Positions 11,664-23,041 of a stretch of 64,000 nt of DNA are shown piece after piece. Source of the stretch: Silene conica (Eukaryota > Streptophyta > Magnoliopsida > Caryophyllales > Caryophyllaceae); the NCBI GenBank assembly GCA_029255685.2, contig CM055319.2, forward strand, positions 23,654,247 to 23,718,246, written 5' to 3'. Made by a program: the position numbers and the translations under genes. The notes under the pieces were generated by a model. The model saw only the letters and a program-made list of their open reading frames with translations. It was not told the DNA's origin and made no database searches. Each line of letters starts with the position of its first letter. Positions within the stretch are counted from its first letter, which is position 1.

Positions 11664-12562
11664 ATGTCCAGGTCCTCCAGGTTTGAATTAGTGGAAGCTG
11701 ATCCAGAACCCGAGAGAACTTTCTTGCGCCGCAAGAGAAATTAGGAGAGCCAGTCGGGAAGAAGTCTTGAGTATTCCTGACGACAGTTCCCAGGATTTTA
11801 TTCCTGACAATAATTTTACTGTAGAGCCCATCAACTTACCAATCAAGATGCCGAACATTGCTAGTCATTCCGAGCCCAAGGCTGACTCTATTCCAAAAGG
11901 TTTCAACCTCGTCGCAGATGAGAACGGTAACACGTTTGACATTCGACCTTCGTAAATCAACTTGGTCGAAAGGAACATGTACCATGGTGTAGGTGGGGAA
12001 GACCCAAGGAAGCACATGGAGATTTTCACGGATTACTGCTCCACTATTCCCACATCGTAGACGGTCACGCATGATAGGATAAAGGAATTCCTATTTCCTT
12101 TTTCCTTATCCGAGGGAGTCTGGGAATGGTTTAGGGACTTGGATCGGGTAGCAACGGGTATAACAGATTGGGAGTCCTTAGCACTAGCATTTTAGAAGAA
12201 GTATTACCCCCCTCAGAAAACTAATGCACTCCGATCTCAGATCACGAACTTCAAGCAACATGGTACGGAAATCATTTATGAAGCTTGGACTCGTTTCAAG
12301 AATATAGTGAGGGCTTGTCCTCATCACGGTTTCCAACCTTGGTTTATCAGCAACCAATTCTACAATGGGTTGTTTGATGACCACAGAGCCATCCTTGACA
12401 CAGCCGCGAAAGGTCGGTTCCAAAAGGAGATCGATGACGACAAGGTTTGGGGTATTATTGAGGAGATGGCTAATTACTGCGCCAAATACGATAATCCGAG
12501 GAGCCAAGTTGGATAAACTTACTGCTAGATTTGACCAGTGGGATAAGCAAGCCGAGGGAGGC
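11664..12562 (+). pseudogene. Athila-type gag, first part
   Basis: Begins at an ATG at 11664 (MSRSSRFELVEADPEPERTF), shifts frame near 11725, and then reads through scattered stops near 11953, 12058 and 12193. Gag-domain landmarks are clear: NMYHGVGGEDPRKHMEIF, FLFPFSLSEGVWEWF, TDWESLALAF, then ACPHHGFQPWFISNQFYNGL. The frame is cut at 12562 by the young element at 12563-18833 and resumes at 18834 (18834-18838 is the target duplication). Not able to make full Gag. Confidence 0.87.
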
Positions 12563-14137
12563 TGATGCCCGTCGTTGAGGGTACCAAAGATAAATTTATA
12601 ATTCCTAACTTTAACAATAGATAGTGAAAGTCAGGGTCGAACCACAAGGAGGTGGGGAATGTTTATTGTCTTAATGTTAATGTTTAAAGGTAACAAATTT
12701 GGGGGTTGATTGGTTGATTACTATATCTAAAGAAAAGATTAAAATAAAACAAGAAATAAAGATGAGAATAAAATATAATAAAAGAGATGCTAGGATGTTC
12801 GGGTAATAAATAACTAAGGTAAAATAAATCCTAAGGTCAACATGTATTGCAGTCGCGTAAGGGGGTGTAACATATCTTTTTAGGTCTATGCTACCTAATA
12901 GCTCCTTTCGGCCTATGCTATTAGTTCCTAGGTCTCACAATTATTGGGTGTCAACAATAAGGGTGATTCCTAAATCCCAGGTTACATACCTTTCAGCCTT
13001 GAGTAACCTATCCGTCTTAAGGTGTAAACCAATGCCCTTCCCGTATCTTTCAATCTTGGGTAGGTCATTACTAACATCCTACAAGTCTCCTATTGGTCTC
13101 ATTGCAGGATATTATAATTTATAAGAAAAGACGAAATAAGAAAACAGACGCGAGTGGTCGACCGACCGGCTACTCCAGTCGGCCGACCACGGCCTCGGTC
13201 GACCGACCGACTATTCCAGTCGGCCGACCGAGGTCCTGCTACAGGTCGGGTTTTCGGATTTTATTTACCTATGCATATTATTCCCTACATCCTAACATAT
13301 GAAAATTAGTTACTCATGACTGTTAAGACGAATATAAAACTGGGAATAAACATAGAGAACATAGTAAATAAACTAAGCATGCAAGATTCAAATAAAGCTT
13401 GGGATTCTAACTTAACAATTGTAATAAAAGCAATAAGAACAATAATGAAACTAGATCAAAGAAGAATTACCACAATTGGAATTAAGGCAGAACTGAATAA
13501 ACTTTTATTGAATGCTTGAGAATTCTTGAATAATGATAAAAGATGAACTAGATGGTAGAAGATTGAATAAAAGATACTAAGGATTGATAATAGATATCAA
13601 ACATAAATATGAAAAAGCATACCTAACCCTAATCACAAGATTTGTTTATATAGGGTAAAAACTAAGAGTTTCCTAAAAGCTAAAACTCTACTTTATTTCC
13701 GAAAAAGAAAAGAAATCGCATGGGCTTTAATCTGGTCGGCCGACCCGTATAACTGGTCGGTCGACCTCTTCTTGCTGGGCTTCTCTTATTTCCGACCCTT
13801 TCATGAAAATTGGACTTTATGAAAATCGGGCCTGGTCGGCCGACCCGTTTAGCTGGTCGGTCGACCGCTTCTGCACGGAAGTCTTCGGATTTCTTCTGTT
13901 TTGACTCTTGGTACTTGATTTTGACTCCAGTTGACTTTCCATTTATTCCTTAATTTAAGCTAAAGACTTGAGGATACGAATTTGGTGCTAAATCGTCTCT
14001 TTTCCGCATAAATCTGCAAAAGTGCATAAAAATACGAAAGTACACAATTTGTGGGAAATAAAGGCTAAAACATAGTAAATGAGCGACCAAATACGTGTAA
14101 AAATAGATGTAAAACATCATAAAATAGACACGTATCA
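12563..14137 (-). repeat. 3' LTR of the young element
   Basis: 1,575 bp, matching the other LTR base for base where compared. On the minus strand it starts TGATACGTGTC and ends GGGCATCA. It carries hairpin-forming GGTCGRCCGACC pairs at about 13157-13230, 13735-13770 and 13829-13866. Small frames inside it on the plus strand are repeated identically in the other LTR and look non-coding. Confidence 0.95.
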
Positions 14138-16165
14138 AATTCCCCAAACCAAACCCTTGCTTGCCCTCAAGCAAGAAATAGACTCGATCTTAACTAATGG
14201 AACGTTTTCAATCTCAGAGCGAAATTTACATGTAAGCCTAAACCAATGCCAAGAACAAAATGAGATAATATTCAAATCATGCAAACGAGTTATAGGGTTG
14301 TCAAACTTGAAAACATAAAGACTATAGAGACTTATACCATGGACTCTCGCGGTACGCTCGAGACACTCATGAAGCAAAGGGTGAGTATATGTAAAAGATA
14401 GGAAGAAGTAATTTTGTAGAGACACTCACCTAACTGCGACCCATGAAAACATGCCTGCAATCTAACATGAACAAGAATTCTACAACTTTGTATAACAATC
14501 TTATTAAGTGACCCAGATACATGCAAATCGAGGTAATGAAAGATATGTGAGGTAAAAGGTAAAAGTGGTTAAGATGTTTTTGGATATGTGGGGTTAGTAG
14601 CCAAGCTAGTAAAACCGATTCCCAATAACATATTTCACAACTTTTTGATATTAAGAAAGTGCTCTTTTGTAGCACATCTCTCACATTTGAATATAAGAAA
14701 GGACTCCCAAATATTTTTGAATGAAGTACGGGAGTGATAACACATAAAAGAAAGGGAATTTTGGAACGAATTTTTTTTCTGATGGTGCCAGTTGGTCGGC
14801 CGACCTGTATATGTGGTCGGTCGACTGACTTCCGCATTTTCCGGATTTTTTTCGTTTTTTCTTTTCTTTCTTTCCTTCTTTGAATTTTCTGTTCTTTTTC
14901 TTTTCTTGCTTTCTTTCTTTCTTTCCTCTTTTTGCTTATGATAGCACACAAACCAAGATGCCTCAAAAAATAATCCAATGACCACAAATACTAGCTTGGA
15001 AGGGTAGGCTAAGTATGGGATGTAGTTTTGGGGGAATAAAAAGGCGAATTTAGCTATGTGAAGCTTATGGGTAAATATGAGAAAAGGGATCCCAAATGCA
15101 CGTATCAAGACTCACAAAACGAGATAGTAAAACAAGTATATAGCAATTCAAGTTCATGTTTATGCATATTGATGTAACATGTTCCAAGGGGAGTACTACT
15201 CACATCCTAGACAACTGGTTTAAGAATGAAACCAGGAAATAAGCTCTAAAACTCAGAATGTATAGTAGGTTGCCAAGGTATAAGTCAAGTCTCAAGATAT
15301 ACAAATTGACAAAAACTCGTAGATATGCAAAAGACTTTCATATTAAAACAAGTTGACAAGGCAAGATAAAGGCATAAACATGTAAGAAAGCAAAATCATC
15401 CTTGAAATACTTTCGTTCCGACTCGACCTATATGCTAAAATAAACGTGCATTTCTTTGGAATTTTTTTGAATTTTTTCTATTTTTTTGTATTTTTCTTGT
15501 ATATGCAAGGAAAATAAAGAAAAGAACAATGCAAGACAGAAATGCAATAAACGTGTGACAAAATGCAATGCATGTGACACGAAACCATTCCCCAAACCAA
15601 CCCGCACAATGTCCCCATTGTGCATTAGCCTAAGTAAAGGTTTCAGAAAATTAAAAGAAAGATGCAAGGAAAATAAAAACTAAGGAAAACTGGAAAGAAC
15701 TCACTGGATTATGAAGCGCATGAGAAAAACCTCCCCAAACCAGCGTAAGCTGGGAGGTTTTGGTGGCCAGCAGTGCCACTCAAGTACCAAAGACGGTTAC
15801 ACGGTTCCCGAGGAAGAAACGAAAGACTGCGACGGACGGGTAGGTCGACCGACCTAGAGGACAGGTCGACCGACCTTTCCTGCAGAAAACAGGAATTCAG
15901 CGATACGGCGGCTAGGTCGACCGACTGGTGTATCTGGTCGGTCGACCCTCTGAGTCTCAACGATCTCCGTTTCTTCGTAAAAACCTGAAAAAGCAATAAA
16001 TATGCGCCCAACAAATGCGCGAGATCCCAGAACAAGTCCAAAAAGTCTTAACTACGCAAACACAAAAAAAAGTTGTCCTAAAAACTTAAAGAAAGCAAGC
16101 AAGAAAGTCTTAGCAAAACAAAAAAAAATATCTTAAGAAAAACAGAAACGAGCAAAAAGAAGAAG
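14138..16165 (-). other. 3' untranslated region of the young element, with purine tracts
   Basis: About 2 kb between the ORF stop and the 3' LTR, without a credible ORF. The terminal polypurine tract lies against the LTR (minus strand GGTTTGGTTTGGGGAATT, 14138-14155). Two further tracts of the same kind occur inside at about 15586-15602 and 15731-15744. Palindromic GGTCGGYCGACC pairs lie at 14795-14828, 15842-15878 and 15913-15948. A homologous tail, with the same 'ccccaaaccaa' tracts, occurs in the Athila remnant at 60057-60840. Confidence 0.8.
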
Positions 16166-17179
16166 TCATCCGCGAAGGATTCGGCGTTTCTTTGACCAAG
16201 GGCTCTGACTACAGGCTACTCCTTCAGCTATGGTGATTTGGGTAGATGATTTTCTCTCCACCATGTAGATGGGTGGGTCATCATCCATAGCTCTAGCTAT
16301 CCATCTCCTAGGGTTGTCGACTCCCAAGTCGTGGGTCGACACCTTCCTTGGTCTCTTCTTCCTTGGGCTCTTCTTTTCAGCCAAATGATCACTTGCTTGA
16401 GTGACCTCGTTCTCTACAGCATTTGATCGAGTAAGTGGTACTACTCGATCGAGAACATCTCTCTTCCTACTGCCTATAGACTCTGTCACTAGTGCTGCAA
16501 TATCTGGAGCATCCAAATCAGCCTCCTGAGCAAGAGATTCACCTGCACATGCCTCAAAACACATCAAAGCCTCCGAAGGATCCTTTGTAAAGGATCCTTG
16601 TACATAACATTCACTAATATTATTAAAAACATCAGAGTTGTCAATAGAAGAATCCTGCAAAACACAAGGTTCATCAACCGAGGGTTCAAACATGTTAGGA
16701 ATATGTTCATTACTAACACCTACAGAAATAGGTTGGTCAGTCAAGGGGTGAAAGTCTAACTCATCATCTGTAACTAAATCCAAGTCAGTATCATCAACGG
16801 GGAGGCAGAGGGAATCAAATAACCTATCATTCTCATCCTTAAGAATGAGTGACTCTTCAGTAATGGGTGTGATAGGATCACACTCAACAGGAATATCTGG
16901 GTTACTAATATCAATGCCCTCATACCCCTCCGTATCTGCACCGGCTCGCATTAGGTGTTTGAGAAGCTCCCATTGCTTCTCACAGGGTAGGTCTAAAAAT
17001 TCCCATTCGCAATTTCTCTCAATCTCGATCAAGGTCTTAACAGTAACTCCATCATATAAGATACGACAAACCTCCCCAATACTAATAGGATAGCCAAATT
17101 GAGAAAGGAAGGAGATTAATCTATCACAATAGAAATACAAAGGTTCATGCTCGAGTTGTGGGAAAGGGGCGATGGCCAT
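16166..17179 (-). CDS. Single ORF of the young non-autonomous element, gag-related, acidic
   Basis: 337 codons from the first ATG (17179), 57 bp inside the primer-binding site. The N-terminal ~90 residues (LEHEPLYFYCDRLISFLSQF ... EVCRILYDGV ... EKQWELLKHLM) resemble the part of Athila/Tat Gag that follows the core gag domain. The middle (about 100-240) is very acidic and low in structure. The C-terminal third is basic, with KKSPRKKRPRK and SKKRRILRG, possible nuclear or nucleic-acid binding tracts. No zinc knuckle or protease motif is seen. The segment LDRVVPLTRSNA is shared with the plus-strand Athila gag near 19545-19585 and is encoded partly by a CTCGATCGAG palindrome. Intact inside a recent element, so probably translated. 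Exact role unknown. Confidence 0.8.
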   Translation of the reverse strand: MAIAPFPQLEHEPLYFYCDRLISFLSQFGYPISIGEVCRILYDGVTVKTLIEIERNCEWEFLDLPCEKQWELLKHLMRAGADTEGYEGIDISNPDIPVECDPITPITEESLILKDENDRLFDSLCLPVDDTDLDLVTDDELDFHPLTDQPISVGVSNEHIPNMFEPSVDEPCVLQDSSIDNSDVFNNISECYVQGSFTKDPSEALMCFEACAGESLAQEADLDAPDIAALVTESIGSRKRDVLDRVVPLTRSNAVENEVTQASDHLAEKKSPRKKRPRKVSTHDLGVDNPRRWIARAMDDDPPIYMVERKSSTQITIAEGVACSQSPWSKKRRILRG

Positions 17180-17235
17180 GACAGCGAAAGAAAAAGGGAA
17201 AACAAAAACAAAAAACAATAAACACTGGCGTCACC

Positions 17236-17253
17236 TCCCCGGCAACGGCGCCA
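17236..17253 (-). promoter_or_regulatory. Primer-binding site of the young element, tRNA-Asp type
   Basis: Minus strand TGGCGCCGTTGCCGGGGA, a perfect tRNA-Asp-type site, five bases inside the 5' LTR (17259-18833). Confidence 0.93.
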
Positions 17254-17258
17254 AAATT

Positions 17259-18833
17259 TGATGCCCGTCGTTGAGGGTACCAAAGATAAATTTATAATTC
17301 CTAACTTTAACAATAGATAGTGAAAGTCAGGGTCGAACCACAAGGAGGTGGGGAATGTTTATTGTCTTAATGTTAATGTTTAAAGGTAACAAATTTGGGG
17401 GTTGATTGGTTGATTACTATATCTAAAGAAAAGATTAAAATAAAACAAGAAATAAAGATGAGAATAAAATATAATAAAAGAGATGCTAGGATGTTCGGGT
17501 AATAAATAACTAAGGTAAAATAAATCCTAAGGTCAACATGTATTGCAGTCGCGTAAGGGGGTGTAACATATCTTTTTAGGTCTATGCTACCTAATAGCTC
17601 CTTTCGGCCTATGCTATTAGTTCCTAGGTCTCACAATTATTGGGTGTCAACAATAAGGGTGATTCCTAAATCCCAGGTTACATACCTTTCAGCCTTGAGT
17701 AACCTATCCGTCTTAAGGTGTAAACCAATGCCCTTCCCGTATCTTTCAATCTTGGGTAGGTCATTACTAACATCCTACAAGTCTCCTATTGGTCTCATTG
17801 CAGGATATTATAATTTATAAGAAAAGACGAAATAAGAAAACAGACGCGAGTGGTCGACCGACCGGCTACTCCAGTCGGCCGACCACGGCCTCGGTCGACC
17901 GACCGACTATTCCAGTCGGCCGACCGAGGTCCTGCTACAGGTCGGGTTTTCGGATTTTATTTACCTATGCATATTATTCCCTACATCCTAACATATGAAA
18001 ATTAGTTACTCATGACTGTTAAGACGAATATAAAACTGGGAATAAACATAGAGAACATAGTAAATAAACTAAGCATGCAAGATTCAAATAAAGCTTGGGA
18101 TTCTAACTTAACAATTGTAATAAAAGCAATAAGAACAATAATGAAACTAGATCAAAGAAGAATTACCACAATTGGAATTAAGGCAGAACTGAATAAACTT
18201 TTATTGAATGCTTGAGAATTCTTGAATAATGATAAAAGATGAACTAGATGGTAGAAGATTGAATAAAAGATACTAAGGATTGATAATAGATATCAAACAT
18301 AAATATGAAAAAGCATACCTAACCCTAATCACAAGATTTGTTTATATAGGGTAAAAACTAAGAGTTTCCTAAAAGCTAAAACTCTACTTTATTTCCGAAA
18401 AAGAAAAGAAATCGCATGGGCTTTAATCTGGTCGGCCGACCCGTATAACTGGTCGGTCGACCTCTTCTTGCTGGGCTTCTCTTATTTCCGACCCTTTCAT
18501 GAAAATTGGACTTTATGAAAATCGGGCCTGGTCGGCCGACCCGTTTAGCTGGTCGGTCGACCGCTTCTGCACGGAAGTCTTCGGATTTCTTCTGTTTTGA
18601 CTCTTGGTACTTGATTTTGACTCCAGTTGACTTTCCATTTATTCCTTAATTTAAGCTAAAGACTTGAGGATACGAATTTGGTGCTAAATCGTCTCTTTTC
18701 CGCATAAATCTGCAAAAGTGCATAAAAATACGAAAGTACACAATTTGTGGGAAATAAAGGCTAAAACATAGTAAATGAGCGACCAAATACGTGTAAAAAT
18801 AGATGTAAAACATCATAAAATAGACACGTATCA
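17259..18833 (-). repeat. 5' LTR of the young element
   Basis: 1,575 bp, same length and, by eye, the same sequence as the LTR at 12563-14137. The target duplication gaggc follows it. The palindromic pairs noted for the other LTR are repeated here at matching offsets. Confidence 0.95.
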
Positions 18834-20675
18834 GAGGCCAACATAACGTTCACTTTTTGCAAAAGGGTGACAATTTAGTATGTGAAAGGTGTGTTGCGTC
18901 TGGACATTCCGCTATTGAATGTCTCGCGGAGAAGGAGCAAGTCTTTTCCTTCCAACAATACCGGCAAGGAGGAGGCTTCTACAACCAAAATAACGTTCAC
19001 CCCAACTTGAGGTGGAGTAATAAAAATGTTTTCAACCCAATTCTACCACCGCAACAAAACTATGTCCCCCCTCACCGTGCTCAACAAGGATACCAAAAGA
19101 CTCAACAATTCCAACCATCTCAAGTTGGTGCTTCATCATCCGGAGGCAATTCAGAAATCAATGAGCTCAAGTCAATGAATTAATTATTGGCTTCCCAAAT
19201 GCAGAAAAGTGAGCAGTCCAGGGATGCGTCCATAAAGTTACTCGAGTCTCAAATCGCTCAGTTGGCAGTTAAGCAATCATCAAGACAACCGGGACAATTA
19301 CTGTCCCAAACCAAGCAAAGAAATGAGACCATTAATATGGTCAGTTTGAGGAGTGGACGCAGCTATGAAGGGCTGAGTGTTGAGATTTCTGAGCAAAGGG
19401 GGTGTGGATTTCAAAGAAGTTGATGCTGCAAAAGGAGCAGGCTTCGATCGAGGTACTCACAGTACTCGATCGAAGGAAAATTCAGAGGAAAGACTCGATC
19501 GATTAACTCACAATGCTCGATTGAGGGAAGTTGATGACCAGGTCCTTGATCGAATAGTACCACTTACTTGATCGAGCAATGCAGAGGATTTTCGCGAGAG
19601 AGAGCAGGCTGAGTATGAGAATCAGAACAAGGATCGTCGCATCGATCTCAGGGACGTTCCATATCCAAGGAGGCTGGTTAAAAAAGAGTTCGCCCGATTC
19701 GCAGACATTTTACGAGAATTAAAGGTTCACGTTCCATTCGCGGAATTACTATCGAGGGTACCTTCGTACCTTAAGTTCATGTGTGAAACTTTAATGCATA
19801 AGAGGTCTATAGATGTTGTAGAGACTGTTGCTTTGACCAAGAAATGTTGTGCATTCCTCCAGAATAAGAGTCCACCAAAACTAGTTGATCCGGGTAGTTT
19901 CTCAATACCGTGTCGTATAGGTACCCATTTAATCGACAATGCTTTATGCGATTTAGGAGCTAACGTTAACGTGTTGCCTTTTTCGTTAGCTACAAAATTG
20001 TGTTTTAAGAAATTTCAGTGTACAAACATGACAGTTCAAATGGCCGACCGTAGTGTGTCAAGACCACTAGGCATACTAGAGGACATCCCTGTGCAAATAG
20101 GGAAGTTCTTTATACCTGTTGACTTTGTGGTTTTGAATATTCCGTAGGGTTCTTACACACCTATCATACTAGGGAGACCATTTCTGCATACTGTGCAAGC
20201 AGTAATAGATGTAGGAACTAAGACGCTTACCTTTCCGGTTGATGGGGAAGACCTTACATTTAGGCAAACTAACATGTCTATGTCCCCTATGAGAGTCGTT
20301 TCATGCTATGCTATGCCTACTGCTGAGATTGTTGTATTAGATGCGCTTGCACTCACACCTCTACCCCAATTCGGGAGCGATATAAAGGAAAATTTCGTTA
20401 TGATTTCAAATGCAGGGTCTAATGAGGACGAGGACAACAGTCCGGAAGATGGTTGGAGTGTGCTAGCGTTGAAGGCCATCAAGAAGAATCCGAAGGACAA
20501 AGATCCAGTTGTGAAGCCAAAGGCCAATAGAACGTCGAAAGACTACACCATTACGTATAATCCTGACGATGGTTCTGTTATTTGGAAGTTGAAAGCTGAT
20601 TTGCTCACCACCGCGGAAGGGAGTTCCGCCAGCCAGGAGCCCAGTCGTGGGCTAAAAATAATGTTTCATGATTAA
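18834..20675 (+). pseudogene. Athila-type gag (nucleocapsid) and protease, second part
   Basis: Continues the gag interrupted at 12562. It has a CCHC knuckle CERCVASGHSAIEC near 18890-18930, a Gln-rich region, and VSLRSGRSYEG near 19340-19370, typical of the gag-protease link. Then comes a stretch built around TCGATCGA motifs (19444-19580), and the Athila-type protease: FSIPCRIG, then LCDLGANVNVLPFSLA near 19945-19990, where DLGA is the expected Athila variant of the catalytic triplet, and IILGRPFL near 20165-20185. Stops at about 19183, 19570 and 20147 break the frame. It ends at 20675 with no reverse transcriptase following. Confidence 0.87.
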
Positions 20676-21579
20676 GCCGAGTTTGCAACCCCGTGCAACT
20701 TATAGTAGATAATTTAAATATTTCGACTTAGACTATTTCTTTTGCTTTGCATTTTAGACAATTTGCGTTAATCCGTAGTTAGCATAAGAGACATTTAGAA
20801 TCCGAGACAATTTTTGGGATTTGTTTTGCTTTGTGGTTTGTATTGGTGTTTTGTGCAGGACAAGACGAATAAAAAGAAGAGAAAGGAAAACAAAGCAAAG
20901 ACAGCTAATCAAGGACGGATTAGAGCTCGATCGAGTGAAATATAGTCCAGTTTCACTCGATCGAGTGGTTGTCAGAAGCAAAAATACTCGATCGAAGGGG
21001 CGCAGCTCGATCGAAGAGAATGAAATCGAAGGGTCAGTAGGAAATTTTGGATCCCTCGATCGAGTGAGTGACTTACCCGATCGAAGGATTTTGAAGAAGT
21101 GACTTACTCGATCGAGTAGAACCAGTTACTCGATCGACCGACATTCAACCTATATAAGGGAGATTCCTTCGATCCCTTTTTCATTTTATTCGATTTCTCA
21201 TTCTTGCTCCTTCTTCTTCTTCGATTGCTTATTGTTGTTGCTTTTCTTGCAAATTAATCACTCAAAAACCTTGCTAACTCACTTAATTTCACTAATTGAC
21301 CATAAGCCCCATCAAATTGTGCCCCAATTGTAAGTAATTATAATTTTCGAAATTAGGGTTCTTGGGCATTTCGCAATTTTTCGAAATTAAGTGTGTTCTT
21401 TGTGTTTTTCCGTTTTAATTACCATAATCATCAAGTAAGTTACTCTTCCTCCTTAATTTCATTTTGAACCTCATTTTTTGCTTTAATTTTCGAATTAGGG
21501 TTATGAAATCAGAAATTTTGGGGTTTGATTTTTTCGAATTTGGTTGTTGATTAAGGAATTGGTTGACTTTTTTTGTAGT
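20676..21579 (+). other. Non-coding link between protease and env-like ORF, with palindrome array
   Basis: No coding sequence. In place of the roughly 3.5 kb of reverse transcriptase, RNase H and integrase expected in an autonomous Athila, there is only this 0.9-kb link. It contains at least eight CTCGATCGAG-type motifs between 20926 and 21150, a TATA-like 'tatataaggg' near 21153, and pyrimidine-rich stretches ending in ttttgtgcag (about 20850-20859) and tttttttgtag (21568-21578), which look like splice acceptors; the second lies just before the next ATG. Confidence 0.7.
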
Positions 21580-22404
21580 ATGAAGGGAAGCAAGACCACC
21601 ATAGCAACCACCACCATGGTGGCAGCCACCGTAGCCTCGACAACAACTGCTTCTTCGTCTTCAAGCTCACTCGCAACCACCACTGCCTCAACAACTGCTG
21701 CTCCTTCTTCCTCGTCTGATAAGGGAAAGGAAAAAGTGATGGTACTGAGCCAAAAGGGAAGGAAGTCAGTAATCGGGACACGACCGCGCACACTACTGTG
21801 CAAACGAGGCCCGCCACCAGTTGCCCCACTATAGGAGATCCCATAGGTACAATTTGATTCCCTCCATCAGCGTGAGCAGATGGAGTTTTTGTTGGATGGC
21901 CCCATTCCCTGTAGTAGGTTTTTGTATAGACCCGACCTAGACCAGTTAGGCTTGACCCGACCTAGTTTTGACCTGCTGACTGGGACGGAGATGTTTGGTT
22001 TGGCCACTATATCCGAGTATACATACCGAGTCTCGACTTTGGAGTTCTTCAGCTCCTATTCCTTTTCCCCTGACGACTATCTTGCTAAACCCAACGCACC
22101 CTGCGTTAGTTTCCGACTCAGGAACGAATGGTACGCCTGGACCTTAGCTAGGTTTGGGGAGGTTTTGGGGGTAGCTAGTACTGGTTCACTGAGACCACCT
22201 AGGAACTTAGTTCCTCAGCCTTTGGGCAGCCCTTTCATATACGTACCTTACGCTAGCTGTAGGGTTACCCTAGTCCATACCCCTGTTGTTCGCATTTTCC
22301 TTCGCTTGCTAGGCGAGACTATTTTTGCCCGACCAGAGCCGAACAACATTAGGAACATAGAGTTGGCCATAGTCGAGGGGTACCTTAACATTGTTTGGTG
22401 TTAA
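21580..22404 (+). pseudogene. Athila-type env-like / ORF-1-type protein, broken
   Basis: Starts at an ATG at 21580, directly after a splice-acceptor-like sequence. The first ~75 residues are Ser/Thr/Ala-rich, low complexity. A stop near 21832 and another near 21844 break it. From 21880 to the stop at 22404 a 174-codon frame remains: ATISEYTYRVSTLEFFSSYS ... VSFRLRNEWYAWTLARFGEV ... FIYVPYASCRV, matching the pattern of the third ORF of Athila elements (Arabidopsis retrotransposon ORF-1 family). No signal peptide or clear membrane segment. Truncated at the junction with the next element. Confidence 0.72.
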
Positions 22405-22624
22405 TAACCGTTGTTAAAAATGTAAAGTGATAGCAACGGTTCTCAACATGAAACCAAAAGCTAAAGAAACCTTAATGTGCAGAAGACATTGCACAAAGCA
22501 GAAGACATTGAACAAAACAGAAAACATTGAACAAAACAAGTACCGAAGACACTAACATTGCAATCAGAAAAATGACTTATAAGTCACATTTAATATTAAT
22601 AAACCTTTTACATTTAATATATAT

Positions 22625-22975
22625 TCACCTTCATTCTCTTGCGCATCAACAAGGCTTGCATTACCATTAGTCCTAGGATTTCCCATAAATGCTGCAATGT
22701 ATAAGATTTAATATATGTCACCTTAATTCTCTTGAGCATCAATGTCATAAAAGGACAAAAGCAATGTATAAGGTTTATATCACCTTCATTCATTAGTCCT
22801 AGGATTAATGAATGAAGGTGATATAAACCTTACACATTGCTTTGTCCTTTCATGAAATTGATGCACAAGAGAATGACGGTGACATATATTAAACCTTATA
22901 CATTGCAACATTTATGGGAAATCCTAGGACTAATGGTAATGCAAGACCTGTTGATGCGCAAGAGAATGAAGGTAA
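22625..22975. repeat. Long imperfect inverted repeat (hairpin)
   Basis: Left arm about 22625-22794, right arm about 22807-22975, with a 12-base spacer agtcctaggatt. The arms are about 170 bp and match over most of their length with scattered changes; the inner 14 bp (caccttcattcatt / aatgaatgaaggtg) are perfect. A transcript would fold into one long stem. It lies 3' of the minus-strand ORF at 23042-23395. Confidence 0.9.
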
Positions 22976-23041
22976 TGAATCTATGGGAAATCAGACATAA
23001 AATAAATAGGGACAATCCCGGTTATCCGTAAAAACATCTTC

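Larger units (their letters stand above)
12563..18833 (-). mobile_element. Young non-autonomous Athila-like LTR retrotransposon, complete
   Basis: A complete 6,271-bp element: 1,575-bp LTRs at 12563-14137 and 17259-18833, perfect 5-bp target duplication gaggc (12558-12562 and 18834-18838), tRNA-Asp-type primer-binding site at 17236-17253 and purine tract at 14138-14155 (both minus). By eye I find no difference between the LTRs, so it inserted recently. The 3.1-kb interior holds a single intact ORF (16166-17179) and a 2-kb untranslated tail; there is no protease, reverse transcriptase, RNase H or integrase. It must be mobilised by proteins from another element, most likely an Athila-type relative. 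The solo LTR at 24439-40279 belongs to the same family. Confidence 0.93.

Noticed and set aside
12888..13519. Three plus-strand ORFs of 67-78 codons, found again at 17584-18215
   Set aside because: They lie antisense within the LTRs of the young element and repeat because the LTRs do. No family resemblance.
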